DNA of 64,000 nt from Vibrio penaeicida (lineage in GTDB: Bacteria; Pseudomonadota; Gammaproteobacteria; Enterobacterales; Vibrionaceae). The position numbers and the translations under genes were made by a program. Shown piece by piece: positions 1 to 9,942 of this stretch. Location of the stretch: assembly GCF_019977755.1 (NCBI RefSeq), contig NZ_AP025144.1:2728001-2792000 (forward strand). The letters run 5' to 3'. Each line of letters starts with the position of its first letter. Position 1 is the stretch's first letter. The notes under the pieces were generated by a model. The model did no database searches and was not told the DNA's origin. It saw nothing but the letters and a program-made list of their open reading frames with translations.

Positions 1-1361
1 CACAACATGTTCTCAGCTCGCTTAGCTACAGTTTTCTTGTTAATTAGGTGCTTAGGACCTACGTTCTCAGAGATTGAGTTACCACCCCAAGAACCACAAC
101 CCAATGTTAGTGAAGGTGCAACGTTGAAGTTGTACAGGTCACCGATACCACCGTGAGTCGTTGGGATGTTGATTAGAATACGAGCTGTTTTTAGTTTATC
201 GCCAAAGTAACGAACACGGTCTGCGTTCTTGTCTTGGTCAGTGTACAAGCCAGATGTGTGACCGATACCGCCAATCTCAACCATTGTTACCGCTTGAGCC
301 ACTGCATCTTCGAAATTATCAGCGCGGAACAAACCAAGAGTTGGAGACAATTTCTCGTGAGCGAACTCGTCGTCGTATGAAACTTTACCCAAACCTTCAC
401 CAACAAGTACTTTCGTGTCTGCTGGTACCGTTACACCTGCCATTTCAGCGATAGCTGGCGCTGGCTGACCGACGATTTTTGCGTTTAGGTTACCTTCGAT
501 TAGAAGAATTTTACGTACTTTCGCTGCTTCATCTTTGCTTAAAACGTAAGCTTTGTGAGAAGCAAAACGCTCTTTCACTTCGTCGTAAACATCATCAACT
601 ACGATAGCTGCCTGCTCAGAAGCACATACAACACCGTTATCGAAAGTCTTAGACATTAGGATAGAAGCGACTGCACGTTTGATGTCTGCAGTTTCATCGA
701 TAACGACAGGAACGTTACCTGCGCCAACACCGATTGCTGGTTTACCAGAAGAGTAAGCTGCTTTAACCATGCCTGGACCACCAGTTGCAAGGATAAGTGC
801 GATGTCGTCGTGCTTCATTAGTGCATTAGAAAGCTCAACAGAAGGTTGGTCGATCCAACCAATGATGTCTTTTGGAGCACCAGCTGCGACTGCCGCATCT
901 AGAACAAGCTTAGCTGCGTCGTTCGTAGAATTCTTTGCACGAGGGTGTGGCGAGAATATAATCGCATTACGCGTCTTCAAAGAGATAAGAGATTTGAAGA
1001 TTGCTGTAGAAGTTGGGTTTGTTGTTGGAACGATACCACAGATGATGCCCACAGGCTCTGCGATGGTCATTGTGCCAAGGCTTTCGTCTTCGTCTAGAAC
1101 ACCACATGTTTTTTCATCTTTATACTTATTGTAGATGTACTCAGAAGCAAAGTGGTTTTTGATAACCTTATCTTCAACAATACCCATACCAGACTCTTCT
1201 ACCGCTTGCTGTGCTAGAGGAATACGAGCTTGGTTAGCGGCTAGAGATGCTGCGCGGAAAATTTTATCTACTTGCTCTTGAGAGTAAGTAGCAAATTCTG
1301 CTTGAGCCGCTTTAACACGTGCGACCATTGCATCAAGTTCAGCCAGATTAGTTACAGGCAT
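1..1361 (-). CDS. adhE: Bifunctional aldehyde-alcohol dehydrogenase AdhE, N-terminal part (cut by window edge)
   Basis: AdhE reduces acetyl-CoA to acetaldehyde and then ethanol in fermentation, and assembles into cytoplasmic spirosomes. The minus-strand frame begins MPVTNLAELDAMVARVKAAQ and stays open to the left window edge, giving about 453 of an expected 870-900 residues. This covers the CoA-acylating aldehyde dehydrogenase half; the alcohol dehydrogenase half lies outside. The start at 1361 has an AGGAG ribosome-binding site a few bases upstream. It is transcribed alone, with a long upstream region. The identification rests on the start and on stretches read through the frame. Confidence 0.93.
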   Translation of the reverse strand, partial: MPVTNLAELDAMVARVKAAQAEFATYSQEQVDKIFRAASLAANQARIPLAQQAVEESGMGIVEDKVIKNHFASEYIYNKYKDEKTCGVLDEDESLGTMTIAEPVGIICGIVPTTNPTSTAIFKSLISLKTRNAIIFSPHPRAKNSTNDAAKLVLDAAVAAGAPKDIIGWIDQPSVELSNALMKHDDIALILATGGPGMVKAAYSSGKPAIGVGAGNVPVVIDETADIKRAVASILMSKTFDNGVVCASEQAAIVVDDVYDEVKERFASHKAYVLSKDEAAKVRKILLIEGNLNAKIVGQPAPAIAEMAGVTVPADTKVLVGEGLGKVSYDDEFAHEKLSPTLGLFRADNFEDAVAQAVTMVEIGGIGHTSGLYTDQDKNADRVRYFGDKLKTARILINIPTTHGGIGDLYNFNVAPSLTLGCGSWGGNSISENVGPKHLINKKTVAKRAENML

Positions 1362-2177
1362 AATGAATCTCCTAAAATAGAAAAATATTAAAAACTTTTT
1401 ATTAAGGTTGCTGCCTTAAGTTTTCAACGTTTCGTCAATCGCTTATCGAACCACAGTCTTAGTAAATTGCTTTCAGGACTGAGTATAATATTTCAGGGTA
1501 TGAAAAAAATTGACTCAGATCAGTTATGAAAAATTAAATACTACTTACTGGGTACATGAAAAAGGAAATTTAAAATAAGTGATTGATAATTAAGTATATC
1601 TGAGCAAATAACAATGTGCTCAAAAATGAATCAAACAAATAATTAAATACAAAAAAACAACAGCACTCTGTAAGAAAATTTCATTTTTGTTCATTTCTAG
1701 AACAAAACACTCCAATTCCACACTTGAGGTGCAACTGGTTACTCAACCATGCAACCGTTTCAGACAGATGAACACAACGTGTTTTTTAATAACTTTTCAT
1801 ATTCGTACAAAACATCTTTCATTTCCACTTATTTCACAGCCTGTAACACATTCATCACCCCATGCTGGCAACGAGTAACGAATACACTTCCGAACAGAGT
1901 AAATCGTTAGAATATACTTCACCTACAGAAGATAATTCCCCTACCTTTTAGGTGACTTTTAAGATGGCTTTTATACCACATCCAAACGCGTTTTTTCTAA
2001 CAGAAGATATGAGAGAAAACCCGTCTGGCGAGTTGAACGTTGTGGTCTTAGCACGCATATTTAGCCTATATACCCAATACGTTAACGGTTACACACGATT
2101 TTTTGCATTTTACTTGGGCTTTTTATCTACTCGAATTCGGTTAAAATACGGGCAAGAATTTCAAATATTTATTCAAC
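1362..2177. promoter_or_regulatory. Long intergenic region upstream of adhE and the divergent K+ channel, with an FNR-like box
   Basis: About 0.8 kb without a convincing gene, A+T-rich, between divergent adhE and the channel gene. TTGAC-N4-ATCAG at 1510-1523 matches the FNR/CRP-type half-site spacing TTGAT-N4-ATCAA at 8 of 10 positions. That would fit anaerobic control of adhE, but it is a single motif match and only a suggestion. Short open frames here, and one overlapping the channel gene start, look like chance. Confidence 0.4.
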
Positions 2178-3056
2178 ATGCCAAAACACGCTTTAAAACA
2201 TCATCTTTACGTCGTTATTTTCGGTACTCATACCACAGCAGGAAGAATTTTCGACATATCGCTTATCATCGCTATTTTGGCATCGTTAACCGTACTGGTT
2301 GTGGACTCCACTTTACCGGCAGACAGTATTTGGTCCACTAGGCTTCTTTATGCAGAGTATGCCTTTACAGCATTATTCACAGTCGAATACCTACTTAGGC
2401 TTTACTGCTCACCAAAACCTAGTGCATACGCCAAAAGCTTTTACGGTGTCATCGACCTACTAGCCATATTGCCCACTTATTTTGTACTCCTTTTCCCTTC
2501 TGCGTCTTTTATTGCAGTCATTCGCTTACTCCGTGTAATGCGTATTTTCAGAATTTTGAAGTTGGTTCGCTATCTTCAAGATTCCAACCTGTTGCTTCGC
2601 TCTCTGTTAATGTCACGCAGGAAAATTCTGATTTTTTTCAGCACCGTCGCCATATTGGTCACCATTTTTGGCTCGCTTATATTTGTAATCGAAGGACCAC
2701 ATAACGGTTTTACGAGCATTCCGCAAAGTATTTACTGGGCAATCGTAACCATTACGACAGTTGGCTATGGTGATCTCGTGCCTCAAACCCCTATCGGTAA
2801 GGCCATTGCATCACTGACCATGTTACTGGGTTACTCTATTTTGGCGGTGCCTACGGGGATCATTACAGCTGAATTGAATCATGAGATGAATGCGCATCGA
2901 AACCTAGTTAAATGCCCTAACTGTTCAAGCAATGGGCATGAGTCAGATGCGCTTTACTGTAAGCATTGTGGAGGAGAATTAGCGTCACCAGACGCGAGAG
3001 TCGTACCTGTTGAAATGGATGAAGCAAAGAAAAATAAAATCAGCAACCGCGAGTAA
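2178..3056 (+). CDS. Voltage-gated-type potassium channel with C-terminal zinc ribbon
   Basis: A 292-residue inner-membrane channel of the six-helix Kv superfamily. Residues 22-45 and 61-78 are membrane segments. An S4-like helix around 115-133 carries regularly spaced basic residues (R116, R119, R122, R125, K128, R131). The selectivity filter TTVGYGD is at 193-199 between two pore helices. After the last helix, four cysteines (C246, C249, C261, C264) form a probable zinc ribbon, an unusual cytoplasmic tail. The ATG at 2178 is the first in frame, but its ribosome-binding site is weak. The 3' end overlaps the convergent prepilin gene by 17 bases. Confidence 0.85.
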   Translation: MPKHALKHHLYVVIFGTHTTAGRIFDISLIIAILASLTVLVVDSTLPADSIWSTRLLYAEYAFTALFTVEYLLRLYCSPKPSAYAKSFYGVIDLLAILPTYFVLLFPSASFIAVIRLLRVMRIFRILKLVRYLQDSNLLLRSLLMSRRKILIFFSTVAILVTIFGSLIFVIEGPHNGFTSIPQSIYWAIVTITTVGYGDLVPQTPIGKAIASLTMLLGYSILAVPTGIITAELNHEMNAHRNLVKCPNCSSNGHESDALYCKHCGGELASPDARVVPVEMDEAKKNKISNRE

Positions 3057-3549
3057 CACTTTCGACAATAAATCGGTCACCCACATACATCGGCGCGGTA
3101 TACCTTATATAGCACTGCGTTTCTAAGATACCGTTTCGGCTTGGGTGTTCAACCCACTCGGAACGCGTCAACAACCAAGAATCTTTTCGATTGGTGTGAA
3201 CCGCATGATGCGCGACCCAAACCCAAGGCTTGTCGGTATGGCGATACCCCATATTTATATCAACAAAGTTCGCTAAACCACCGATTCTAACGCTTGGGTA
3301 ACCAAACTGCAGTTGCCCAAACCCTTGTAGCATACCGAATTCATCTTGTTCCACGCCTTCTTCAATAGCTTGTAAATTAGCCACTTCCGCAGCATGCGTA
3401 ACCTTACTGGCTAACCCCTCAATGAGCGCTTGGTTGTACTCTTTCTGCATACTGAAAAACTTAGGTGCAGCGGTGACTGCCATTAACGAGAACACCGTCA
3501 TTCCCATTAGTCCTTCAAACATTGAAAACCCATAATTCAGCCTAAGCAT
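3040..3549 (-). CDS. Type IV pilin-like protein with prepilin N-terminus
   Basis: 169 residues. The N-terminus has a short basic leader ending G7, then F8-S-M-F-E12, then a hydrophobic helix (about 8-30). This is the prepilin peptidase signature (cleavage after Gly, Glu at mature position +5). The rest is a soluble domain resembling MSHA-type minor pilins, with cysteines near 142 and at the C-terminus that could form a disulphide. It would be inserted in the inner membrane and assembled into a pilus or pseudopilus. No other pilus genes are nearby, so it is an orphan here. The exact subfamily is not resolved. Confidence 0.7.
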   Translation of the reverse strand: MLRLNYGFSMFEGLMGMTVFSLMAVTAAPKFFSMQKEYNQALIEGLASKVTHAAEVANLQAIEEGVEQDEFGMLQGFGQLQFGYPSVRIGGLANFVDINMGYRHTDKPWVWVAHHAVHTNRKDSWLLTRSEWVEHPSRNGILETQCYIRYTAPMYVGDRFIVESVTRGC

Positions 3550-3712
3550 TGCCTTTCCTTCAGCTCACAATCCGTACTTTATAACTTGAGTATAGTTGGA
3601 TGTTAAAAATTGCCAGTCAGAAGTACGTAAACGCTAGGAAATAATTAGGAAAGAGCGAACCTGCGAATGTAGAAAAAATGGAAAGGGATTAAGTCAAATT
3701 GAAATCAAAAAA

Positions 3713-3738
3713 AAGCGCTTCTGGATTAGAAGCGCTTT
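3713..3738 (-). terminator. Terminator of asd
   Basis: AAAGCGCTTCT and AGAAGCGCTTT form a near-perfect hairpin directly downstream of asd, followed on the minus strand by a T-rich run. Confidence 0.75.
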
Positions 3739-3764
3739 CAAAGGAATTCATGTCATTGAAAATA

Positions 3765-4877
3765 TTACTTTTCAGACAAAATAATTCTTAATGTTCTACG
3801 TAACGGCTCTGCAGCCCCCCAAAGTAGCTGATCACCTACGGTAAATGCGTTAAGGAAATCGTCTCCCATCGACATTTTACGTAAACGACCTACTGGAACA
3901 GATAACGTGCCAGTTACTTTAGCCGGTGTTAATTCTTTCGCGGTGATATCGCGATCGTTTGGAACAACCTTCACCCAGTCATTGTGGGTTGCAATCATCT
4001 CTTCGATCTCATCCAATGGGATGTTCTGCTTCAGCTTAATCGTTAATGCTTGAGCGTGGCAACGCATTGCACCGATACGAACACATGTGCCATCAATAGG
4101 GATTGGTGAGCTTTGAGAGCCCAAGATCTTATTTGCCTCTACGCCAGCTTTCCACTCTTCTTTGCTCTGGCCGTTTTCGCGTTTAACGTCGATCCAAGGA
4201 ATCAAAGAGCCCGCAAGAGGTACGCCGAATTGGTCTGTTGGGAAAGAAGAGGCACGCAGTGTGTCTGCTACTTTTTTGTCGATATCGAGGATAGAGCTCG
4301 CTGGGTTAGCTAATTCCGTGCTAACTGAATCATTGATTACGCCCATTTGAGAGATAAGCTCTCGCATGTTTTTCGCGCCAGCGCCAGAAGCCGCTTGATA
4401 CGTCATCGCGCTCATCCACTCAATGTGACCTTTTTCGTATAGCCCACCCAATGCCATAAGCATCAAACTAACCGTACAGTTACCGCCAACAAATGTGTTT
4501 GTACCGCCATGAATACCTTGCTGAATTTGCGCTAGGTTAACGGGATCAAGTGTAATAATGGAGTCTTCAGCCATACGGAGTGTCGACGCTGCATCGATCC
4601 AGTAACCTTTCCAACCTGCCTGACGCAACGCTGGGTATACTTTCTCTGTATAGCTGCCACCCTGGCAAGTAATAACGGCATCAAGCTGTTTCAAGCTTTC
4701 AATATCAAACGCATCTTGAAGAACACCAGCCTCTTTACCAAAGTTTGGGGCTGGAATACCAACCTGCGAGGTGCTGTAAAAAACTGGCTCGATGACATCA
4801 AAGTCTTTTTCTTCGACCATTCTCTGCATCAGAACCGAACCGACCATACCACGCCAGCCTACAAGACCTACTCTCAT
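3765..4877 (-). CDS. asd: Aspartate-semialdehyde dehydrogenase
   Basis: Converts aspartyl phosphate to aspartate semialdehyde with NADPH, the branch-point step to lysine/diaminopimelate, threonine and methionine, in the cytosol. 370 residues, the usual length of the gamma-proteobacterial enzyme. It begins [14 protein letters not shown] (nucleotide-binding loop at 7-14) and has the catalytic cysteine in GGNCTVSL (C134). It is a single gene flanked by terminators, so it is probably transcribed alone. Confidence 0.96.
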   Translation of the reverse strand: MRVGLVGWRGMVGSVLMQRMVEEKDFDVIEPVFYSTSQVGIPAPNFGKEAGVLQDAFDIESLKQLDAVITCQGGSYTEKVYPALRQAGWKGYWIDAASTLRMAEDSIITLDPVNLAQIQQGIHGGTNTFVGGNCTVSLMLMALGGLYEKGHIEWMSAMTYQAASGAGAKNMRELISQMGVINDSVSTELANPASSILDIDKKVADTLRASSFPTDQFGVPLAGSLIPWIDVKRENGQSKEEWKAGVEANKILGSQSSPIPIDGTCVRIGAMRCHAQALTIKLKQNIPLDEIEEMIATHNDWVKVVPNDRDITAKELTPAKVTGTLSVPVGRLRKMSMGDDFLNAFTVGDQLLWGAAEPLRRTLRIILSEK

Positions 4878-5072
4878 TGTTTACACTCCATGTCTCTTTT
4901 TAAACAAACCCCCCCATCTATAAGATTTTTGAGACATGAAAACAAGCCTTTTCAGCCTAAATACACAAAAAAACCACGATACAGAGGAAATTGACGACTT
5001 TTGGAATTGTTTACTTCGTCAGGATTAAGAAAAAAGTAGATGCGGAGATTTGCGGAATGGGGTTAAAAACAA

Positions 5073-5099
5073 AAACACCATGGAAATTCCATGGTGTTT
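5073..5099 (-). terminator. Terminator downstream of the Hpt gene
   Basis: AAACACCATGG and CCATGGTGTTT form an 11-bp perfect stem just after the Hpt gene stop, with T-rich sequence following on the minus strand. The adjacent A-run means it could also act in the other direction. Confidence 0.7.
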
Positions 5100-5114
5100 C
5101 TATCTATCAAGAAT

Positions 5115-6515
5115 CTAAGCGGTATTTACTGCACCCAAGTAAGATTCAACATCATCTACAGTAAGCTTCAAACATCGCTCAAGCTCTAATATTGATTGCT
5201 CTGACGGAAAAGCGCCCTCTTTCAAAACATTCTCTATTTCGGCGCAAATGTCTCGAAGGCTGGTAGCACCTAAATTGCCTGCAACGCCTTTTAAGCTATG
5301 CGCGATTCGATGTGCCTGATCTTTTTCTTTTACCAGTGCATCTTTCAGCTTATTCACATCATCGCCATGGTCTTGCAAAAATACATTGAGAACCATCAAA
5401 ACAGACTCTTCATCATGATCAAAGGTTTCAAGCATCGTATCTGGGTCAAAACCACTCGGAAGAGCCGTATTTGACACGTTGACAGGTTCACTCATACTCG
5501 TCGAGTTCTTGCTTTCACTCGGTAAAACGAATGACGTATGCGAGCCTGTTTTTTGGGAGTGCGCACTTGGCAAATCAGAATTTTGAAGGCTTTCACTTCT
5601 GACAAGTGGATCTCCATCCATTTCGCCAGCTACAGTTTGAGTCGATGTACTCGACCCTTGAACTATAGAAGTATTTTTAGATTGACTGCTTAGTTCATCT
5701 CCCTCGGGTTTTGTACTTACTGTCCCTAACCGAGTAGATCGAGATACCCCTCTATACACAAACCACGAGAGAGCGAAAATCAACACCCCACCCAAGAGAA
5801 GGGTGAGCGTAAAAATCCTTTTTTCAGACTCCTTAAAGCCAAATTTCACCTCATCTATTTCTCGTACTATCGAATGCTTGATGATCTCTTCTGTCACATA
5901 GCTAAGCTGCGCGTGCTCAGCCAAAATAATCGAGGATTGAGATAACAAAGTTTGAATCTGTCTTTTATAAGAAGCGTCAAATTGCTCAGACCGAAGCATT
6001 ATCGATTCAAGCGTCATGAAATTGGGAGGGTTAAGGTTAGTATCCGCATAAAACGAGCTAAACATATAAGCACCAAGCTCATTATAAAGAGTGACTAACC
6101 CATCGGGAACACCTTCACTGCTTTTCGCCTTGAGAATTTGGTCCGACAGCCCACGAATGTCCATTGCAACATTCAAATAGTTTTCAGCCCGCTCTACAAA
6201 TCGATCGGTCAGATAGACCAATTGCGCCGTTTCTGGGCTCCAGAAACCTGCGTTTGTGCCGGACTCTATCTGAACAGCAACGGATTTAACCAGCTCAAGG
6301 CTAAGAGACATCTGCTCAATATGTTGAGCTCGAATAGGATCGGGGAAAGAGAGGGTATAGCGGAATTCTTCTATCTGGCTAGACAACAAATCTACAGATT
6401 CTGCTTCCTGACGCAACTGGCTAAACTGAACATAAAAGACGGTAGAAATAACGCCCCAAACCAACAAGACAGCAAAGATAAGGAACTTGATGTTTTTTTT
6501 GCTACTTTCATCCAT
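5115..6515 (-). CDS. Membrane-anchored histidine phosphotransfer (Hpt) protein
   Basis: 466 residues from the ATG at 6515. A longer frame exists upstream, but the charged MDESSKKN start followed by a membrane helix is more plausible. Layout: TM1 at about 9-30, a roughly 210-residue mostly helical periplasmic region, TM2 near 235-258, a low-complexity Ser/Thr-rich linker, and a C-terminal Hpt domain with the phospho-accepting histidine in RIAHSLKG (H406). It resembles the sensory front of a hybrid kinase joined directly to Hpt, with no kinase or receiver domain. It probably relays phosphate from an unlinked kinase. It lies 70 bp downstream of yejK on the same strand. Confidence 0.75.
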   Translation of the reverse strand: MDESSKKNIKFLIFAVLLVWGVISTVFYVQFSQLRQEAESVDLLSSQIEEFRYTLSFPDPIRAQHIEQMSLSLELVKSVAVQIESGTNAGFWSPETAQLVYLTDRFVERAENYLNVAMDIRGLSDQILKAKSSEGVPDGLVTLYNELGAYMFSSFYADTNLNPPNFMTLESIMLRSEQFDASYKRQIQTLLSQSSIILAEHAQLSYVTEEIIKHSIVREIDEVKFGFKESEKRIFTLTLLLGGVLIFALSWFVYRGVSRSTRLGTVSTKPEGDELSSQSKNTSIVQGSSTSTQTVAGEMDGDPLVRSESLQNSDLPSAHSQKTGSHTSFVLPSESKNSTSMSEPVNVSNTALPSGFDPDTMLETFDHDEESVLMVLNVFLQDHGDDVNKLKDALVKEKDQAHRIAHSLKGVAGNLGATSLRDICAEIENVLKEGAFPSEQSILELERCLKLTVDDVESYLGAVNTA

Positions 6516-6585
6516 AAAATAGCTCTTTATTGTGCGTGAGTTAATTAGATAAGGTGGCTCTACAACCACCTTATCTATTCGAGTT

Positions 6586-7587
6586 CTATGAACGACGCGT
6601 TAACTGATCTCGCAAGTTAGGCGGCGTACCTTTTAGTGTTAGCGTGTCTGTTTCTGGATCGTAAAAAATGCGCTCGCCTAGCAGCAAACTGTCAAAATTG
6701 ATAGAAACACCACCACCAGCGCCAACAAACTTCGTTAATTTCCGAACGGTAGAACGGTCACCAGGAAAACTCTCTTCAAGATCATAGCCTTGCTCTTGAG
6801 TGTAGTCTAAGAAACTGGTCCCATCATTACTTGTTGGCAATTCGCCAGACAGCTCACGAATTTCAACTTCATCACCCGATTTAATCTGCTCATTACAGTA
6901 ATCGAAGACTTGCTTACGATATTGAGTGGCTTCTTCTTTTTCAAGTTTTGAGTCCGAGCAAAAATCTTCCACTGCCTGCATGAGAACTTGGTTCTGCACT
7001 TTCGTATCAAGCCCGACATCCGCTTGGAGGAAATCTAAGAAGAAATCCGAGACTTTGCGCCCCACTCTCCCCTTAATAAACGTAAGATACCGGTTCGATT
7101 CTTCGTCTGTCGCGTAAGTCGATAGGTCTATTCTTGCCGCAATATCCATTTTGCTGATATCAAGATAGTCTGTTGCACTGATTTCTAGCCCTTCTGTCAC
7201 TTTCAAGCTTTCATTTGATGGAAGCAAGCCCACAAACAAATATTCAGTCGCAAGTGATTGATACTCAGCAAAAACCAAAATGCCTTCATCCGCAAATGGG
7301 TACTTAGACAATTCTTCTTTTAACCTGATAGCACTTATCTGAGAAAAATCGTAAAAGCTCTTCTCATTTTGGCGAAGTTCTTGCAACCATGCTTTAAAAT
7401 CGCTGTCTGGTTTAAACGTACCAAAGCCTTTACCTGCTTTGCTATTAAAAACCCGATGCAATTCGGCAACCAGGTTTTCGGATGACCCTTCATTAGGAAG
7501 CGACTCTTGGCGAAAATTAACAGTCAATTCTTCTTGCTCATTTTTAACCAGCTTATGAAGGATGACGTTTGAAAGATGCAGACTCAT
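6586..7587 (-). CDS. yejK: Nucleoid-associated protein YejK/NdpA
   Basis: 333 residues from the ATG at 7587, matching the usual ~335 for this nucleoid-associated family. The start MSLHLSNVILHKLVKNEQEE resembles the known N-terminus; a start 17 codons upstream is also open. The family (NA37/YejK) is cytoplasmic and associates with the nucleoid and topoisomerase; its precise role is not settled. The gene is divergent from yejL-yejM, an arrangement conserved in gamma-proteobacteria. Confidence 0.9.
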   Translation of the reverse strand: MSLHLSNVILHKLVKNEQEELTVNFRQESLPNEGSSENLVAELHRVFNSKAGKGFGTFKPDSDFKAWLQELRQNEKSFYDFSQISAIRLKEELSKYPFADEGILVFAEYQSLATEYLFVGLLPSNESLKVTEGLEISATDYLDISKMDIAARIDLSTYATDEESNRYLTFIKGRVGRKVSDFFLDFLQADVGLDTKVQNQVLMQAVEDFCSDSKLEKEEATQYRKQVFDYCNEQIKSGDEVEIRELSGELPTSNDGTSFLDYTQEQGYDLEESFPGDRSTVRKLTKFVGAGGGVSINFDSLLLGERIFYDPETDTLTLKGTPPNLRDQLTRRS

Positions 7588-7670
7588 AATAATTTTGTCG
7601 TGTTCTAGTTTCAGTTGAGAGGGAGAGTAGGTTATCATAAGCCGCTTTTACTATCATTATCAGAGTCTAT

Positions 7671-7898
7671 ATGCCGATAACATCTAAATACAGTGACGAA
7701 CAAGTTGAATCTATCTTGGCTGAGATTGCAGCCGTACTTGACAAAAACGGCGCAAATACTGAGCTTTCATTGATGATCGCGGGAAATATCGCAACGAATG
7801 TCTTAAATCAAAACGTTCCTGCTTCACAACGTAAGGTAATTGCTGAAAAATTCGCTCAAGCACTTATCTCATCCGTCGATAGCGATGCAACGCACTAA
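7671..7898 (+). CDS. yejL: YejL family small protein
   Basis: 75 residues, the normal length of the UPF0352/YejL family, starting [20 protein letters not shown]. It is a helical cytoplasmic protein of unknown function. It is 25 bp upstream of yejM on the same strand and probably cotranscribed. Identification rests on sequence and conserved context. Confidence 0.88.
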   Translation: MPITSKYSDEQVESILAEIAAVLDKNGANTELSLMIAGNIATNVLNQNVPASQRKVIAEKFAQALISSVDSDATH

Positions 7899-7923
7899 TT
7901 CAATCAATAAGACTGAAATATAA

Positions 7924-9720
7924 ATGGTAGATAGCGAAAATACATACAGTGAACGCGTTTCTCGTCTTGTGAGTTGGGGGCATTGGTTTGCCTTCTTCAA
8001 TATCATTGCGGCAATGCTGATTGGTACTCGGTACATTACTCAGTCCCCATGGCCCGACACCCTGCTAGGGCAAGTCTATTTAGCCGTATCTTGGCTTGGG
8101 CATTTTGCTTTTTTGATTTTTGCTATCTACATATTGGTGCTATTTCCGCTCACCTTTTTGGTGCCATCGCGGAAATTATTCCGATTCCTCTCAGCGTGTT
8201 TTGCCACCACTGGTCTTACTGTCTTACTGCTTGATACTCAGGTTTATCAGAACCTTCACCTTCACTTGAATCCAGTCGTCATGGATTTATTGATGAGTGA
8301 AGAAGGTAATTTCACTCCTGAGTGGCAACAATTCTTTATTTTCGTGCCTGTCATCTTTTTGATGCAAATAGCCCTGTCTGAATGGGTATGGCGCAAAAAA
8401 CGTAAACTTGCACACAAACACATTGGTAAGCCGCTGGCTGCTGTTTTCTTCGTGTGTTTTATTGCAAGCCACCTAATCTACATCTGGGCTGATGCATTCT
8501 TCTACAACCCAATTACCAGCCAACGCGCAAACTTTCCGCTTTCTTACCCAATGACGGCAAAAAGCTTTATGGAAAAACACGGCTTACTGGATAAAGAAGA
8601 ATATTTGGACAGACTTGATAGCTATTCTGGCGATGTAAAACTGGTTCAGTACCCGATTGAGCCATTGGTGTACGAAAGCCGAGGCAAAAACTTAAATGTC
8701 TTAATCGTCATGGTCGATAACCTAAGAGCCGATGCCGTTACCGCTGACACCATGCCAACGCTAAACGCCTATGCGAGCCAGCACTTAAACTACACCAACC
8801 ATTACAGTGCCAGTAATGACATGTACGGCGTGTTTGGATTGTTCTACGGTTTACCAAGCAGCTACGCCGAAAGCATAAAAGCGCAACAAGATGCACCTTT
8901 ATTCATCCAGCTTTTGGAAAAGAAAAACTACAACTTTGGCTTGTTCAGTGGCGACAACTTTGCCGACAAGCTATACCGAGACATTATTTTCAAAGATCTT
9001 CTGCCGGACGACTTAACAACTTTGGAATCCACTGACGACAAGTTAGCGATTTCTAATTGGTCCACTTGGCTAGAGTCTAAACCTAACCAACCTTGGTTTA
9101 GCTATGTCGAACTCAATGGTTTAGCCAACTTTGAAACAGCTCATCCAACCCGTCCAGGCAGCCAATTAGAAGCGCAGCTGAAAGAAGGCTATATGAGTTC
9201 AACGATGCAAGCAGACCAACTATTGGCATCAATGTTTGAACAGCTAGAAAAATTAGAACTGACCGATAATACCGTGGTGATTGTTACTTCAAATCATGGC
9301 ACCGAATTCAATGAAACCAAGAGTAGCTCTTGGGGTTCTAGCACCAACTACAGCCGATTCCAGCTTCAAGTACCTATGATCATTCAATGGCCTGGAAAAG
9401 AAGCAGTAGAATTTACACATAAAACCAGTCATCTGGATTTATCGCCAACGTTGATGCACCAAATCCTTGGTGTCAGTTCAAACCCGACGGACTACAGCAG
9501 CGGGCGCAGCTTATTCGATACTGATGAAAGAAGCTGGATAATCGCCGGAAACCGACGTGAAGTTGCAATGATTGCGGATGGTGAAACAACCGTTGTCGAC
9601 CGTTTTGGTAATTACAAAGTGTACGACTCTGAATACAATAGAAAACGCGACGACAACCCTAAGCTTTCTATCTTGATGCAGGGCTTAACTGAACAGAAAA
9701 GATTTTACACCGAGCAGTGA
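7924..9720 (+). CDS. yejM: Inner-membrane sulfatase-like protein YejM (PbgA/LapC)
   Basis: 598 residues. Several N-terminal membrane helices (about 20-190) are followed by a large periplasmic alkaline-phosphatase/sulfatase-fold domain that starts near NVLIVMVDNLRADAV. In Enterobacteria this protein senses lipopolysaccharide and controls LpxC stability through LapB/FtsH. The sulfatase fold is considered catalytically inactive for sulfatase chemistry. The gene lies directly upstream of tRNA-Pro(GGG), the same neighbour as in E. coli (yejM-proL). Confidence 0.92.
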   Translation: MVDSENTYSERVSRLVSWGHWFAFFNIIAAMLIGTRYITQSPWPDTLLGQVYLAVSWLGHFAFLIFAIYILVLFPLTFLVPSRKLFRFLSACFATTGLTVLLLDTQVYQNLHLHLNPVVMDLLMSEEGNFTPEWQQFFIFVPVIFLMQIALSEWVWRKKRKLAHKHIGKPLAAVFFVCFIASHLIYIWADAFFYNPITSQRANFPLSYPMTAKSFMEKHGLLDKEEYLDRLDSYSGDVKLVQYPIEPLVYESRGKNLNVLIVMVDNLRADAVTADTMPTLNAYASQHLNYTNHYSASNDMYGVFGLFYGLPSSYAESIKAQQDAPLFIQLLEKKNYNFGLFSGDNFADKLYRDIIFKDLLPDDLTTLESTDDKLAISNWSTWLESKPNQPWFSYVELNGLANFETAHPTRPGSQLEAQLKEGYMSSTMQADQLLASMFEQLEKLELTDNTVVIVTSNHGTEFNETKSSSWGSSTNYSRFQLQVPMIIQWPGKEAVEFTHKTSHLDLSPTLMHQILGVSSNPTDYSSGRSLFDTDERSWIIAGNRREVAMIADGETTVVDRFGNYKVYDSEYNRKRDDNPKLSILMQGLTEQKRFYTEQ

Positions 9721-9768
9721 TAGGTGAATAAATATCAATCACTTGTTCATTGTAAAGACTAAAAATCG

Positions 9769-9798
9769 TTGACTCATCCTCTTGAAAGGGATTACATT
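9769..9798 (+). promoter_or_regulatory. Promoter of tRNA-Pro(GGG)
   Basis: TTGACT at 9769-9774 and TACATT at 9793-9798 with an 18-bp spacer, placing the start of transcription a few bases before the tRNA 5' end. Confidence 0.6.
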
Positions 9799-9806
9799 GT
9801 TTTTAT

Positions 9807-9883
9807 CGGACTGTAGCGCAGCTTGGTAGCGCACTGTCATGGGGTGTCAGGGGTCGGAGGTTCAAATCCTCTCAGTCCGACCA
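9807..9883 (+). tRNA. proL: tRNA-Pro(GGG), 3' half supplied by the prophage
   Basis: 77 nt with encoded CCA. The acceptor stem CGGACTG pairs with CAGTCCG. The anticodon loop ATGGGGT gives anticodon GGG. The T arm is GGAGG-TTCAAAT-CCTCT. The anticodon stem CTGTC/GTCAG has one T-T mismatch, as does E. coli proL. From the anticodon arm onward the sequence belongs to the attL junction. The displaced original 3' end is at 50267-50312 and differs only by paired changes in the T stem, so the hybrid tRNA should remain functional. Confidence 0.95.
9838..9856 (+). other. attL core
   Basis: 19 bases identical to 50267-50285. They cover the anticodon loop, the 3' anticodon stem and the variable loop of tRNA-Pro, the usual crossover location for tyrosine integrases using tRNA genes. 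Confidence 0.85.
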
Positions 9884-9890
9884 TGATTTT

Positions 9891-9921
9891 AGCCCGTAGC
9901 TCAATGAGTTACGGGCTTTTT
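9891..9921 (+). terminator. Phage-carried terminator after tRNA-Pro
   Basis: AGCCCGTA and TACGGGCT form an 8-bp stem followed by TTTTTC. It replaces the host terminator, which was carried to the right end of the prophage. Confidence 0.75.
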
Positions 9922-9942
9922 CATTTTATAAAACACTCAAGG

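Noticed and set aside
1952..2341. 129-residue open frame upstream of and overlapping the potassium channel
   Set aside because: It overlaps the real channel gene in another frame, has no family-like features and no good ribosome-binding site.
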